Source: Planktophila grossartii
GTDB lineage: Bacteria > Actinomycetota > Actinomycetes > Nanopelagicales > Nanopelagicaceae
DNA: 64,000 nucleotides
Direction: 5' to 3'
Assembly (NCBI GenBank): GCA_965234365.1
Contig: OZ248345.1
Coordinates: 62,001-126,000 of the forward strand
Made by a program: the position numbers and the translations under genes. Position 1 is the stretch's first letter. Each line of letters starts with the position of its first letter. Shown here in pieces: positions 15,485 through 24,343 of this stretch. A model generated the notes under the pieces. It saw nothing but the letters and a program-made list of their open reading frames with translations. It did not search any database and was not told where the DNA came from.

Positions 15485-16404
15485 TGAACGACGCAGTCTT
15501 AGCTGAGTACGTGCGCGATGGTGTTGTTGAATCTGTGCACCGCGGATATTTAGTTGCACTGAATTCAGATGGATCAGTGAATTTAGAACTTGGAATTATC
15601 GATCAGTTAATTTTCCCGCGTTCAACAATTAAATCTATTCAGGGCGCTGCCATGGTGCGCGCTGGTTTGAAGTTAGAGCCACGCTTGTTGGCACTCGGTT
15701 GTTCCAGCCACTCAGGTTCTGAAGAACATTTATCGGCTGTTCGTGAAATCTTGAGTATGGCATCACTTGATGAAAGTGCTTTGCAGTGCATGCTTGATAA
15801 ACCACTGGGCGAACCTGAACGACGTGCATGGGGCGATAAGCCAGCTACTCGTATCTCAATGAACTGCAGCGGAAAGCATGCAGCGATGTTGCTTACCTGC
15901 GTTACTAATGGTTGGCCGATTGAAAATTACTTAGATCCTGCACATCCGCTGCAGGTTGCGATTAAGGCTGAGTTAGAAGCACTTGCAGGCGAGACAATCA
16001 CGCTGACTTCAACTGATGGTTGCGGTGCTCCGCTATTTTTGATTTCAGTTATTGGTTTAGCGCGCGCTATTCGTGCAATCACTATTTCAGTTGATCCGAT
16101 TCACCAATCTGTCTTGGAAGCATCACGTGCATTTCCTGAAATGGTTGCAGGTAAAGGTCGCCTAACAACACAGATGATTGAAGCTGTTCCTGGTCTGTAT
16201 ATGAAGGATGGCGCAGAAGCAGTTGAGATTGCATCGATGCCTGATGGACGCACGTTGGTATTTAAGGTTGCAGATGGTTCGCTACGACCATTCCGCGTAT
16301 TGGTGCATGCTGGTTTAAAGCGTCTGGGTATTGATAGCCCTTACGAGGCAGAAAACGTGCTTGGTGGTGACCGAATCATCGGCACCATTCGCGCTACTTT
16401 TTAA
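15484..16404 (+). CDS. Asparaginase (bacterial Asparaginase_II family)
   Basis: The 306-residue protein has EYVRDGVVESVHRGYLVAL at the N-terminus, IFPRSTIKSIQG, LGCSSHSGSEEHL, RISMNCSGKHAAML and STDGCGAPLF. These are features of the actinobacterial/rhizobial asparaginase family that is unrelated to the EcA type. It hydrolyses L-asparagine to aspartate and ammonia in the cytoplasm. The start overlaps the nitrobindin stop as TAATG. Confidence 0.85.
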   Translation: MNDAVLAEYVRDGVVESVHRGYLVALNSDGSVNLELGIIDQLIFPRSTIKSIQGAAMVRAGLKLEPRLLALGCSSHSGSEEHLSAVREILSMASLDESALQCMLDKPLGEPERRAWGDKPATRISMNCSGKHAAMLLTCVTNGWPIENYLDPAHPLQVAIKAELEALAGETITLTSTDGCGAPLFLISVIGLARAIRAITISVDPIHQSVLEASRAFPEMVAGKGRLTTQMIEAVPGLYMKDGAEAVEIASMPDGRTLVFKVADGSLRPFRVLVHAGLKRLGIDSPYEAENVLGGDRIIGTIRATF

Positions 16405-16411
16405 ACGCGCG

Positions 16412-16417
16412 TACCCT
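16412..16417 (+). promoter_or_regulatory. -10 hexamer TACCCT for mshA
   Basis: TACCCT ends 7 nt before the ATG at 16425 and there is no ribosome-binding site. Confidence 0.5.
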
Positions 16418-16424
16418 TTCACCT

Positions 16425-17684
16425 ATGACTTCCCGCCGTATTGCCACCTTGATGGTGCATACCTCACCGCTTGATCAAGCGGGTACAGGTGATGCCGGAG
16501 GAATGAATATCTACGTCTGTGAAGCTGCGCAGAACATGGCAGCGATGGGTGTGCAGGTAGATATCTTTACGCGTCGAACAAATAACGAAGTTGCTGATGT
16601 TGTTGAGGTCGCACCTGGTGTGCGGGTTATTCAATTAAACGTTGGTCCGGTCTCTGGTGTAACAAAAGAACTCTTGCCGAAGTTGATTCCAGAATTATCT
16701 GCTGCCTTTAAAGAGGCTTTGGTTGCTACTCGTTACGACATTATTCATTCGCATTACTGGATCAGCGGCAAGGTCGCGATGCCGGTTGCGAAAGAACTCA
16801 ACATTCCTTTGGTGCACACAATGCACACGATGGCGCGAGTCAAAAATTTAAATTTGGCCGAAGGAGAAGTTCCTGAGCCAATGATCCGTGTGCAAGGTGA
16901 AACTCAGGTCGTTGCAGCAGCCGATGCGCTGGTTGCTAATACCGATGCCGAAGCTGCCAGCTTGGTATCTCTCTATGAAGCATGTCCTGACAATGTGTTG
17001 GTTGTAAGCCCTGGAGTGAACCTGAAGGTATTTACACCGGGTGCAGGCCGTGCTGCAGCTCGTGAAGTTGTGGGTCTTGATAAAGATTCACACATCATCA
17101 CCTTTGTGGGCCGCATTCAGCCACATAAGGGCCCTGAGGTATTGATTAGATCTATCGCTGAACTTGTTTCACACTCACCGCATCTGCGTACCAAGTTGAT
17201 TACCAACATCATTGGTGGAGCATCAGGTGCAAACCAATCAGAAGTTGAGCGTTTGAAAGAGTTAACAACCTGGCTCGGCATTGATGATGTTGTTCGCTTT
17301 GCACCCCCTGTTCCACGCGAAGAATTACCTCAGTGGTATCGCGCATCTGACTTGGTCTGCGTGCCAAGTTATTCAGAAAGTTTTGGTTTGGTAGCCCTTG
17401 AAGCACAGGCATGTGGCACACCCGTTGTAGCGACTGCGGTGGGTGGGCTGCGTACAGCGGTTGCCGACGGTATTTCTGGTGTTCTGGTTGATGGACATGA
17501 TCCACGTGCGTGGTCCTCTGTTTTGGCACGTTTGTTGCAAGAACCGCAGCGTCGCGTGCTGCTTTCTATGGGTGCGATTGAACATGCATCGCACTTCGGG
17601 TGGGATGCAACTTCTCGAGGAACTCTTGATATTTATGACCGTGTCTTAACTGCACGTGCTGAGCAAGCGAAGAACATCGGCTAG
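16425..17684 (+). CDS. mshA: D-inositol-3-phosphate glycosyltransferase, mycothiol synthesis
   Basis: MshA joins GlcNAc from UDP-GlcNAc to 1-D-myo-inositol 3-phosphate, the first committed step of mycothiol synthesis. The 419-residue GT4 enzyme shows the family N-terminus SPLDQAGTGDAGGMNIYVCE, MHTMARVKN, FVGRIQPHKGPEVLIR (phosphate-binding loop) and SYSESFGLVALEAQACGTPV with the GT4 EX7E motif. It is followed directly by a YbjN gene and gpmA, the order found in mycobacteria. It confirms a mycothiol-using actinobacterium. Confidence 0.93.
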   Translation: MTSRRIATLMVHTSPLDQAGTGDAGGMNIYVCEAAQNMAAMGVQVDIFTRRTNNEVADVVEVAPGVRVIQLNVGPVSGVTKELLPKLIPELSAAFKEALVATRYDIIHSHYWISGKVAMPVAKELNIPLVHTMHTMARVKNLNLAEGEVPEPMIRVQGETQVVAAADALVANTDAEAASLVSLYEACPDNVLVVSPGVNLKVFTPGAGRAAAREVVGLDKDSHIITFVGRIQPHKGPEVLIRSIAELVSHSPHLRTKLITNIIGGASGANQSEVERLKELTTWLGIDDVVRFAPPVPREELPQWYRASDLVCVPSYSESFGLVALEAQACGTPVVATAVGGLRTAVADGISGVLVDGHDPRAWSSVLARLLQEPQRRVLLSMGAIEHASHFGWDATSRGTLDIYDRVLTARAEQAKNIG

Positions 17685-18164
17685 ATGGCCTTAGATCCAC
17701 GAGAGGTCATTGAAGACTTCCTTCAATCCCACGATTTAGATTTCGATCGCTCAGATAAGAACACCTTTATGGTGACTTTGCCAGGTGAGAAGAAGTTACA
17801 GACTCATTGCGCACTCATTGTTGGTGATCACTCTTTGAGCATCAACGCTTTTGTCATTCGTAAACCTGATACTCACGAAGATGCAGTGCATAAGTGGTGC
17901 ATGGCAAAGAATGCTGCGATGTATGGAGTTGCCTTTGCGATTAATGAATTAGGCGATATCTACTTGGTGGGGCGCTTGCCACTCGATGCCGTGAATGCGA
18001 AAGAGATTGATCGCTTGATTGGTTCGGTACTGCAGTATTCGGATTCTTCATTTAATCCATTGCTCGAATTGGGCTTTGCAGATGCAATTCGCCGCGAATG
18101 GGCTTGGCGAGTAAGTCGAGGTGAATCTTTAGCGAACCTTGAGGCATTTAAGCACCTCGTTTAA
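17685..18164 (+). CDS. YbjN-domain protein
   Basis: The 159-residue protein (MALDPREVIEDFLQSHDLDF) has the YbjN layout: FMVTLPGEKKLQTHCAL, INAFVIRKPD, VHKWCMAKNAAM and DIYLVGRLPLDAV. Its start directly follows the mshA stop. YbjN proteins resemble type III secretion chaperones in fold; in actinobacteria this member is coupled to mshA and gpm but has no assigned biochemical role. Confidence 0.75.
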   Translation: MALDPREVIEDFLQSHDLDFDRSDKNTFMVTLPGEKKLQTHCALIVGDHSLSINAFVIRKPDTHEDAVHKWCMAKNAAMYGVAFAINELGDIYLVGRLPLDAVNAKEIDRLIGSVLQYSDSSFNPLLELGFADAIRREWAWRVSRGESLANLEAFKHLV

Positions 18165-18169
18165 TGTGA

Positions 18170-18175
18170 GAGAAT
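18170..18175 (+). promoter_or_regulatory. -10-like hexamer GAGAAT for gpmA
   Basis: GAGAAT ends 7 nt before the ATG at 18183. It is a weaker match than TANNNT but sits in the same position as in other genes here. Confidence 0.35.
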
Positions 18176-18182
18176 TCGCCTT

Positions 18183-18932
18183 ATGTCGAACTTCAAACTA
18201 ATCCTCCTGCGCCATGGCGAATCCGAATGGAATGCCCTCAATCTCTTTACTGGTTGGGTCGATGTCAGACTCTCTGAAAAGGGCATCGCTGAAGCATCTC
18301 GCGGTGGAAAGTTGTTGGCAGAGCGCGGGTTGCTGCCTGACGTAGTTCATACATCTTTGTTGCGTCGTGCGATCCACACATCGCAGTTGGCTCTTGATTC
18401 ATGCGATCGCCACTGGATCCCAGTGAAGCGTTCATGGCGTCTCAACGAGCGTCACTACGGGGCCTTGCAGGGTAAGGACAAGGCGCAGACCTTGGCTGAA
18501 TACGGCGAAGAGCAATTTATGTTGTGGCGTCGTTCGTATGACACCCCGCCACCGCTGATTGAAAAGGGTTCTAAGTTCTCACAAGATGCCGATGCGCGTT
18601 ATGCGGATTTGGGTGCGGATATGCCGCTGACTGAGTGCCTTAAGGATGTTGTGGTTCGGATGGTTCCGTACTGGACCGAATCAATCATTCCTGACCTCAG
18701 GAGCGGCAAGACAGTGCTTGTGACCGCTCACGGCAACTCATTGCGTGCGTTGGTTAAGCACCTTGAAGGTATCTCTGATGAAGATATTGCAGGGCTAAAT
18801 ATTCCTACAGGAATTCCGCTGCTCTATGAATTAGATGCAGATTTTAAGCCGGTAAAAGCTGGCGGCGAATACTTAGATCCTGCAGCTGCAGCTGAAGCAA
18901 TTACGGCGGTTGCGAATCAGGGTAAGAAGTAA
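18183..18932 (+). CDS. gpmA: 2,3-bisphosphoglycerate-dependent phosphoglycerate mutase
   Basis: The glycolytic enzyme interconverts 3- and 2-phosphoglycerate. The 249-residue protein has LLRHGESEWNALNLFTGWVD (phosphohistidine RHGE motif), RRAIHTSQL, LNERHYGALQGKDKA and TAHGNSLRALVKH (second catalytic His). Length and motifs match the family without change. It ends tail to tail with the lipoprotein gene, 3 nt apart. Confidence 0.93.
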   Translation: MSNFKLILLRHGESEWNALNLFTGWVDVRLSEKGIAEASRGGKLLAERGLLPDVVHTSLLRRAIHTSQLALDSCDRHWIPVKRSWRLNERHYGALQGKDKAQTLAEYGEEQFMLWRRSYDTPPPLIEKGSKFSQDADARYADLGADMPLTECLKDVVVRMVPYWTESIIPDLRSGKTVLVTAHGNSLRALVKHLEGISDEDIAGLNIPTGIPLLYELDADFKPVKAGGEYLDPAAAAEAITAVANQGKK

Positions 18933-18935
18933 GTC

Positions 18936-19430
18936 TTAGTTAGTAACGTTTGCGTAAGCATCGCGCTTGTCGCGGATGATTGCGTTTACTGAGACAACTC
19001 CTGCGCGAGCGAAAGCTAGCTGCAAAGTGACGTTACGTCCTGGTGTTGCACCAACTCCGGCGAAAACTGCCTTGGCATTTGCTGAATCGCCTTCGAAACG
19101 AATTGGCTGATTCTTACGCAAGTTCTGTTCGCCTGAAACTGTTGCTGTTGTTCCGCCTGCTGAAATTCCAAGAAGTGCATCGGCTTCATCTGCGTAGTTG
19201 ACGATAGTTCCGACAACTACTGCTGAACCATCTTCAGTTGCAACAAGGAGAAGGTTGGTGATCGAGAGGTCGCTGCCATTTGTCTTGACAGTTGCTTCAT
19301 TTCCATCTGTCACGCGCTTGATCAAACGTGTTGCTGCATCGGGGCCTGAACCACCGCATGCAGTAAGTGAGAGAGCAAGAGCAGATGTAATAAGTGCAAC
19401 TGAGAACTTCTTAATATGTGGACGACGCAT
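18936..19430 (-). CDS. LpqE-like lipoprotein
   Basis: The 164-residue protein has a basic N-terminus and lipobox LSLTACGG (Cys at about residue 25). The mature part is a beta-rich domain with DLSITNLLLVATEDGSAVV and LQLAFARAGVV. The position next to carD corresponds to mycobacterial LpqE, a lipoprotein related to copper-chaperone-like domains. No His/Met copper motif stands out here. A GATAAT hexamer ends 7 nt before the ATG on the minus strand. Confidence 0.7.
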   Translation of the reverse strand: MRRPHIKKFSVALITSALALSLTACGGSGPDAATRLIKRVTDGNEATVKTNGSDLSITNLLLVATEDGSAVVVGTIVNYADEADALLGISAGGTTATVSGEQNLRKNQPIRFEGDSANAKAVFAGVGATPGRNVTLQLAFARAGVVSVNAIIRDKRDAYANVTN

Positions 19431-19447
19431 GGGACGAATTATCGCAT

Positions 19448-19468
19448 GTCAAATAAGCGTTATTTGAC
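19448..19468. promoter_or_regulatory. Perfect 9-3-9 palindrome between lpqE-like gene and carD
   Basis: Arms GTCAAATAA and TTATTTGAC flank GCG. It lies just upstream of the lpqE-like start and about 80 bp upstream of carD. The size and symmetry suggest a dimeric repressor site; I do not recognise it as LexA, Fur/Zur, CIRCE or NrdR. Confidence 0.5.
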
Positions 19469-19493
19469 GCTGGTTTAGCGCCAATTAATGGGG

Positions 19494-19522
19494 TTTTCGT
19501 TGTCAGCGATGGCTGGTAGAAT
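19494..19522 (+). promoter_or_regulatory. carD promoter
   Basis: TTTTCG (19494-19499) and TAGAAT (19517-19522) are 17 bp apart. A ribosome-binding site AAGGG follows at about 19535-19539, so this gene has a short leader. Confidence 0.5.
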
Positions 19523-19545
19523 TGGACTCTAACGAAGGGCAATAC

Positions 19546-20028
19546 ATGACATTCAAGGTCGGCGAAACCGTTGTTTATCCCCATCACGGAGCAGCTCTTA
19601 TCGAGGCAATCGAAACTCGAGTAATTAAGGGCGAAGAGAAGACCTACCTCGTTCTCAAGGTTGCTCAGGGCGACCTCACTGTGCGCGTTCCTGCAGATAA
19701 TGTAGATCTCGTCGGTGTCCGCGATGTCGTCGATTCAGCTGGCCTCGATCGTGTATTCAACGTACTTCGTCAGCCATATACCGAAGAACCAACAAACTGG
19801 TCACGTCGCTATAAGGCAAACCTCGAAAAGCTTGCATCCGGAGATGTCATCAAGGTCGCAGAAGTTGTACGCGATCTCTATCGTCGCGATCTCGATCGTG
19901 GACTATCTGCCGGTGAAAAGCGCATGCTCGCCAAGGCGAAGCAGATTCTCGTCTCTGAGCTCGCACTTGCCGAGCGCACAGATGAAGAGAAGGCTGCAAC
20001 TCTCCTTGACGAGGTTCTCGCTTCGTAA
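19546..20028 (+). CDS. carD: RNA polymerase-binding transcription factor CarD
   Basis: The 160-residue protein (from MTFKVGETVVYPHHGAALIE) has an N-terminal Tudor-like RNAP-interacting domain and a helical C-terminal DNA-binding domain, including NWSRRYKANLEKL and VVRDLYRRDLDRGLSAGEKRML. CarD stabilises the open promoter complex, which matters at weak promoters. The frame extends to 19522, but ATG 19546 with AAGGG upstream is the family start. ispDF follows closely. Confidence 0.93.
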   Translation: MTFKVGETVVYPHHGAALIEAIETRVIKGEEKTYLVLKVAQGDLTVRVPADNVDLVGVRDVVDSAGLDRVFNVLRQPYTEEPTNWSRRYKANLEKLASGDVIKVAEVVRDLYRRDLDRGLSAGEKRMLAKAKQILVSELALAERTDEEKAATLLDEVLAS

Positions 20029-20046
20029 TTTAGTAACACTGTCATC

Positions 20047-21168
20047 ATGATCGCCGCAATCGTCGCTGCCGCAGGTAGTGGCGAACGTTTCGGTGCACCT
20101 ATTCCTAAAGCGCTCATCCAACTTGGCGATAGCACACTCCTTGAACATGCTGTGTCGTCGCTTTCTGCTGTCGTTGATCAGATTGTTGTGACGGCTCCAG
20201 CTGGTTTTGAAGAGCAAATCCGCGCACTCGTTGGTGATGCAGTCACTGTTGTTACAGGTGGTGCTACTCGCTCTGATTCAGTGCGCGCAGGTCTTGCAGC
20301 AATTGAAAACGCAGAGTTTGTCTTGGTTCACGATGCAGCGCGTGCGTTAGCAACTCGTGAATTAGCAGCTTCTATTGTTGCAGCTCTTAAGGGCGGCGAT
20401 GTTGCAGTGGTTCCAGCACTTCCTGTTGTCGATACTCTGCAAAAAGTTGGCGCAGATGGATATGTAATCAATGCAGTTGATCGTGCACCATTACGTCGTA
20501 TTCAAACTCCACAAGGTTTTTCATATTCAGTACTGAACGCAATTCATCAGGGTGCACAAGATGCAACTGATGACTCAACTCTGGCGCTCAATGCTGGCCA
20601 TAAAGTGCACGTTATTGCAGGTGAAGAACGAGCACTGAAAATTACAACTCCTTCAGATTTAGCTACTGCTCTTACATTCTTAGGAGATGCCACAACATTT
20701 AGTACTGGTGTGGGCGTAGATGCACATGCATTTGGCGAAGGCAGAGAGCTCTGGCTTGCAGGTCTTCACTGGCCCGACGAAGTTGGCGTCGATGGCCACT
20801 CTGATGGCGATGTGGCAGCTCATGCAATCTGCGATGCGCTCTTTGCAGCAACTGGCCTTGGTGATTTGGGCAGCAACTTCGGAACATCGCGCCCTGAATA
20901 TGCAGGTGCTTCTGGTGTCACGCTCTTAAAGGAAACTTTGGCGATTATTACCAAGGGCGGATATTCGATCTCGCATGTATCAGTGCAGATCATCGGAAAT
21001 CGTCCGCGCATCGGTGCTCGTCGGGCCGAAGCAATTGCAACGCTTTCGCAGGCACTTGGCGGGGCCGAGGTCGCAATCCTTGCAACAACTACCGATGGAA
21101 TGGGCCTGACCGGTGAAGGCAAGGGCATTGCAGCGATTGCATCTGCGCTAGTTATTAAGAACGCTTAA
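20047..21168 (+). CDS. ispDF: Bifunctional IspD-IspF, MEP isoprenoid pathway
   Basis: The 373-residue fusion has an IspD cytidylyltransferase domain (about 1-215; AAAGSGERFGAPIPKALI, VLVHDAARALA, RRIQTPQGF). An IspF cyclodiphosphate synthase domain follows (about 217-373; GVGVDAHAFGEG with metal Asp/His, GHSDGDVAAHAICDALF, TTDGMGLTGEGKGIAA). It makes CDP-methylerythritol and later methylerythritol cyclodiphosphate. In mycobacteria these are two adjacent genes in the same place after carD; here they are one frame without a stop. Confidence 0.92.
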   Translation: MIAAIVAAAGSGERFGAPIPKALIQLGDSTLLEHAVSSLSAVVDQIVVTAPAGFEEQIRALVGDAVTVVTGGATRSDSVRAGLAAIENAEFVLVHDAARALATRELAASIVAALKGGDVAVVPALPVVDTLQKVGADGYVINAVDRAPLRRIQTPQGFSYSVLNAIHQGAQDATDDSTLALNAGHKVHVIAGEERALKITTPSDLATALTFLGDATTFSTGVGVDAHAFGEGRELWLAGLHWPDEVGVDGHSDGDVAAHAICDALFAATGLGDLGSNFGTSRPEYAGASGVTLLKETLAIITKGGYSISHVSVQIIGNRPRIGARRAEAIATLSQALGGAEVAILATTTDGMGLTGEGKGIAAIASALVIKNA

Positions 21169-21175
21169 GTAAAGA

Positions 21176-21181
21176 TAGAAT
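21176..21181 (+). promoter_or_regulatory. -10 hexamer TAGAAT for cysS
   Basis: TAGAAT ends 6 nt before the ATG at 21188; no ribosome-binding site. Confidence 0.55.
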
Positions 21182-21187
21182 TGCCTA

Positions 21188-22591
21188 ATGAGTTCGCTAT
21201 CTTTATATGACACGCTAACGCGAACCACCTCTGAATTTGTTCCCCTTAAAAAGGGCGAAGTTGGAATTTATCTCTGTGGCGCAACAGTTCAGGCCCCTCC
21301 TCATATCGGCCATGTGCGCTCAGGCGTTAACTTCGACATCTTGCGTCGCTGGTTAACAAAATCTGGATACAACGTCACATTTATCCGTAATGTCACAGAT
21401 ATCGATGACAAGATTTTGCATAAGGCAGTGCATGAAGAGATGCCTTGGTGGGCAGTTGCCATGAAGTATGAGCGTGCATTTACTGATGCATACGCCGCTT
21501 TAAATGTTTTGCCACCTACATATGAACCACGCGCTACAGGACACGTCACTCAGATGATCGAACTCATGCAGTTGCTCATTGAAAAGGGCGCTGCATACGC
21601 ACCTGGCAACGGCGATGTGTACTTGGAAGTTCGCAAACTTTCTTCTTATTTAACTTTGTCACGTCAGAAGCTTGATGACCTACAACCAGCAGCTGATGCT
21701 GATGAGACTTACAAGAAAGATCCTCGTGACTTTGCTTTGTGGAAAGCTGCAAAGCCCGGAGACCCATCATGGCCAACTCCATGGGGGCCAGGTCGTCCCG
21801 GATGGCACCTCGAATGTTCTGCAATGGCGCATCAATATTTAGGTGAAGCATTTGATATCCACGGTGGCGGACTTGATTTGATCTTCCCTCACCACGAGAA
21901 CGAGATTGCACAATCTGAAGCTGCTGGCTTTGCCTTTGCAAAGCGTTGGTTACATAACGCGTGGGTGACAGCATCTGGCGAAAAGATGTCTAAGTCTTTA
22001 GGCAACTCGCTTCAAGTCCATGAATTGTTGAAGAGCGTTCGTGGAATCGAACTTCGTTGGTACTTAGGTTCAGCTCACTACCGCTCAATGCTCGAGTTCT
22101 CGCATGAAGCACTTGCAGAATCTGCAACAGCGTTCCGTCGCATCGAAGGTTTCTTAACTCGCTCTGTAGAAATTCTCGGCACTCAGCCGACTCCAGTAAT
22201 AAGCCAAGCATTTACCGATGCGATGAATGATGATTTAGCAGTTCCAACAGCGCTTGCTTCAATCTCTGAAGCACTTCGTGCGGGAAATAGCGCAATTACT
22301 GCAAGAGATCAGGCCGTTATTGCATCGGCTGCCAATGAAATTCGCGGAGCTCTTGAAGTCCTTGGCTGCGACCCATTTGATCCAGCTTTTGCAACAGCGT
22401 CTGCTGGTGAAGATATGACTGCAGCCCTTGATGGCGTTATTCAGTTGGCACTTGCTCAGCGCACAGCAGCGCGCGAGCGTAAAGATTTTGCGGCATCGGA
22501 TTCAATTCGCGATGGCTTAGCTGCACTTGGAATTACTATTGAAGACACTGCACAAGGGCCACGTTGGTCAATCTCTAGAGATGGAAAATAA
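21188..22591 (+). CDS. cysS: Cysteinyl-tRNA synthetase
   Basis: The 467-residue class I synthetase charges tRNA-Cys. It shows YLCGATVQAPPHIGHVRSG (zinc Cys and HIGH motif), WHLECSAMAHQYLGEAFDIH, GGLDLIFPHHENEIAQSEA and EKMSKSLGNSL (KMSKS). The helical anticodon region follows. It stands in the carD-ispDF-cysS-rlmB order. Confidence 0.94.
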   Translation: MSSLSLYDTLTRTTSEFVPLKKGEVGIYLCGATVQAPPHIGHVRSGVNFDILRRWLTKSGYNVTFIRNVTDIDDKILHKAVHEEMPWWAVAMKYERAFTDAYAALNVLPPTYEPRATGHVTQMIELMQLLIEKGAAYAPGNGDVYLEVRKLSSYLTLSRQKLDDLQPAADADETYKKDPRDFALWKAAKPGDPSWPTPWGPGRPGWHLECSAMAHQYLGEAFDIHGGGLDLIFPHHENEIAQSEAAGFAFAKRWLHNAWVTASGEKMSKSLGNSLQVHELLKSVRGIELRWYLGSAHYRSMLEFSHEALAESATAFRRIEGFLTRSVEILGTQPTPVISQAFTDAMNDDLAVPTALASISEALRAGNSAITARDQAVIASAANEIRGALEVLGCDPFDPAFATASAGEDMTAALDGVIQLALAQRTAARERKDFAASDSIRDGLAALGITIEDTAQGPRWSISRDGK

Positions 22592-22593
22592 CA

Positions 22594-23544
22594 ATGGCCG
22601 GTAATGCAAAACCTCGCGGTGCAGTTCGTAAATCTAAGAAGGGCCCATCAGCTGGTACTGGCGGAAACAATAAGCGCCGTCTTGAAGGTAAGGGACCAAC
22701 ACCTAAGGCAGAAGACCGTCCTTATCACGCGGCTGCAAAGCGTAAGAAGGCTGCTGAAAAGTCCGCTGCAAAGAAGCCAGCAACAACTCGTAAATTCTCA
22801 AAGGGCGATGCACCACGTGGAGAAATCGTTGCAGGTCGCAACGCAGTTCTAGAAGCGCTTCGTGAATCTGTTCCGGCAACTGAACTCTTGGTTGCGCGCA
22901 GCATCGATGTCGATGATCGCGTTGCTGAGTCACTGCAGATTGCACTTAACCACGGACTTTCTATCCGCGAAGCACACCGTGCTGAAGTTGAAGGAATTTC
23001 ACCAAATAGCCAAGGAATCATCCTTGCGATTAAGCCTTTCCAATATTCATCATTTGAAGAGATTGTTCAGCGCGCAAAGAATCCAATGTTGTTGGTTGCA
23101 CTCGATGGTGTGACAGATCCACGTAACTTGGGAGCGATTGTTCGTTCTGCTGCCGCCTTCGGTGCATCAGGTGTCTTGATGACAGAACGTCGCGCTGCTG
23201 GAATGACAGCATCTGCTTGGAAGTCATCTGCCGGAGCTGCTGCTCGTCTGCCAATCGCGCAGGTGACAAACCTTGCTCGCACAATTGATGAAGCTAAGAA
23301 GCTGGGCTGCTTTATCGTCGGCCTCGATGGTGAATCCGATGTAGCTATTGCAGATATGAAGGTTGCTACAGAAAAACTCATGATTATCGTGGGTTCTGAA
23401 GGTAAGGGACTTGCTCGCCTTACCCGCGAAAAGTGCGACCTCATTGTCTCTATTCCAATCAGCGCATCAACTGAATCTCTTAACGCTTCCGTTGCAACAT
23501 CGATTGCTTTATACGCAGTAGATGAGGCTCGCCGTAAGGGTTAA
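22594..23544 (+). CDS. rlmB: SpoU/TrmH-family 2'-O-ribose rRNA methyltransferase
   Basis: The 316-residue protein has a Lys/Arg/Ala-rich disordered N-terminus (~residues 1-70), then a substrate-binding domain (RGEIVAGRNAVLEALRE). The knotted SPOUT domain has DGVTDPRNLGAIVRSAAAFG, IIVGSEGKGLARL and SIPISASTESLNASVATSIA. Family members methylate the 2'-OH of a guanosine in 23S rRNA (G2251) using SAM. It starts 2 nt after cysS, so the two are co-transcribed. The target nucleotide is by homology only. Confidence 0.85.
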   Translation: MAGNAKPRGAVRKSKKGPSAGTGGNNKRRLEGKGPTPKAEDRPYHAAAKRKKAAEKSAAKKPATTRKFSKGDAPRGEIVAGRNAVLEALRESVPATELLVARSIDVDDRVAESLQIALNHGLSIREAHRAEVEGISPNSQGIILAIKPFQYSSFEEIVQRAKNPMLLVALDGVTDPRNLGAIVRSAAAFGASGVLMTERRAAGMTASAWKSSAGAAARLPIAQVTNLARTIDEAKKLGCFIVGLDGESDVAIADMKVATEKLMIIVGSEGKGLARLTREKCDLIVSIPISASTESLNASVATSIALYAVDEARRKG

Positions 23545-23552
23545 GCCTTAGG

Positions 23553-23558
23553 TAGATT
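23553..23558 (+). promoter_or_regulatory. -10 hexamer TAGATT for the SGNH hydrolase
   Basis: TAGATT ends 5 nt before the ATG at 23564; no ribosome-binding site. Confidence 0.45.
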
Positions 23559-23563
23559 CAGCG

Positions 23564-24343
23564 ATGTCATTTCAACGTTTTATCGTCTGCGGAGATTCAT
23601 ACTCTGAAGGAATGACTGACGAAGTCATTGATGGCAAATACCGTGGATGGGCAGATCGCGTCGCCGATGTCATGGCTGGCGCACATGCTGATTTCACCTA
23701 TATGAACCTTGCGATTCGAGGAAAACTACTTGGGCAGGTAGTTGAAGGCCAAGTTCCTGTGGCTCTCAAGTATGTAACTGGTAGAGACACACTTGTCTCT
23801 TTCCATGCAGGCGCCAACGATGCGCTCCGTCCCGGCTATCAGCCACACGTTGCAATCGCTCTCTATCAAGAAGCAGTTCGCCTCATTGCTCAGTCTGGTG
23901 CAACTTTGATGCTGTTTACGGTTTTAGAGCGGACTGGCAATAAAGGTAAAGGCGCGGAAATCTGGGAGAAGCGATTCTCTGAATTCAATCGATCTGTTCG
24001 CGAAGTCGGTGCTGAAGTTGGGGCAATTGTTGTTGATGCAAACCAAGAAGCATTCTTTAGCGATCGTCGCTTCTTGGCATTCGATCGTCTGCACTTGAAT
24101 GCCGAAGGTCATAAGCGATGTGCAGATGCAGTGCTTGAGAAGTTAGGACTTCCCTTTGATCCGGCATGGCGCACACCATTGCCACCGGCAAAGAAGACAC
24201 CGTGGATTGTTGAAAAGGGCGTCACTGTTGCTTGGTTCTTCGTCTTTGCTCTGCCATGGATCTTGCGACGCATTCAAGGCAAATCATCTGGCGATGGGCG
24301 CAGTGCTAAATACCCAACGCCAGTGAAGTGGCCTCTTCGTTAA
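23564..24343 (+). CDS. SGNH/GDSL-family hydrolase
   Basis: The 259-residue protein has block I CGDSYSEGMTDE (nucleophile Ser in GDS), the Gly block at NLAIRGKLLG, block III FHAGANDALRPG (Asn) and block V DRLHLNAEGHKRCADAV (Asp and His). A hydrophobic segment near residue 220 (VTVAWFFVFALPWILRR) is unusual and may be a C-terminal membrane anchor. It is probably an esterase or lipase acting on acyl esters. It overlaps lacZ tail to tail by 4 nt. Confidence 0.8.
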   Translation: MSFQRFIVCGDSYSEGMTDEVIDGKYRGWADRVADVMAGAHADFTYMNLAIRGKLLGQVVEGQVPVALKYVTGRDTLVSFHAGANDALRPGYQPHVAIALYQEAVRLIAQSGATLMLFTVLERTGNKGKGAEIWEKRFSEFNRSVREVGAEVGAIVVDANQEAFFSDRRFLAFDRLHLNAEGHKRCADAVLEKLGLPFDPAWRTPLPPAKKTPWIVEKGVTVAWFFVFALPWILRRIQGKSSGDGRSAKYPTPVKWPLR

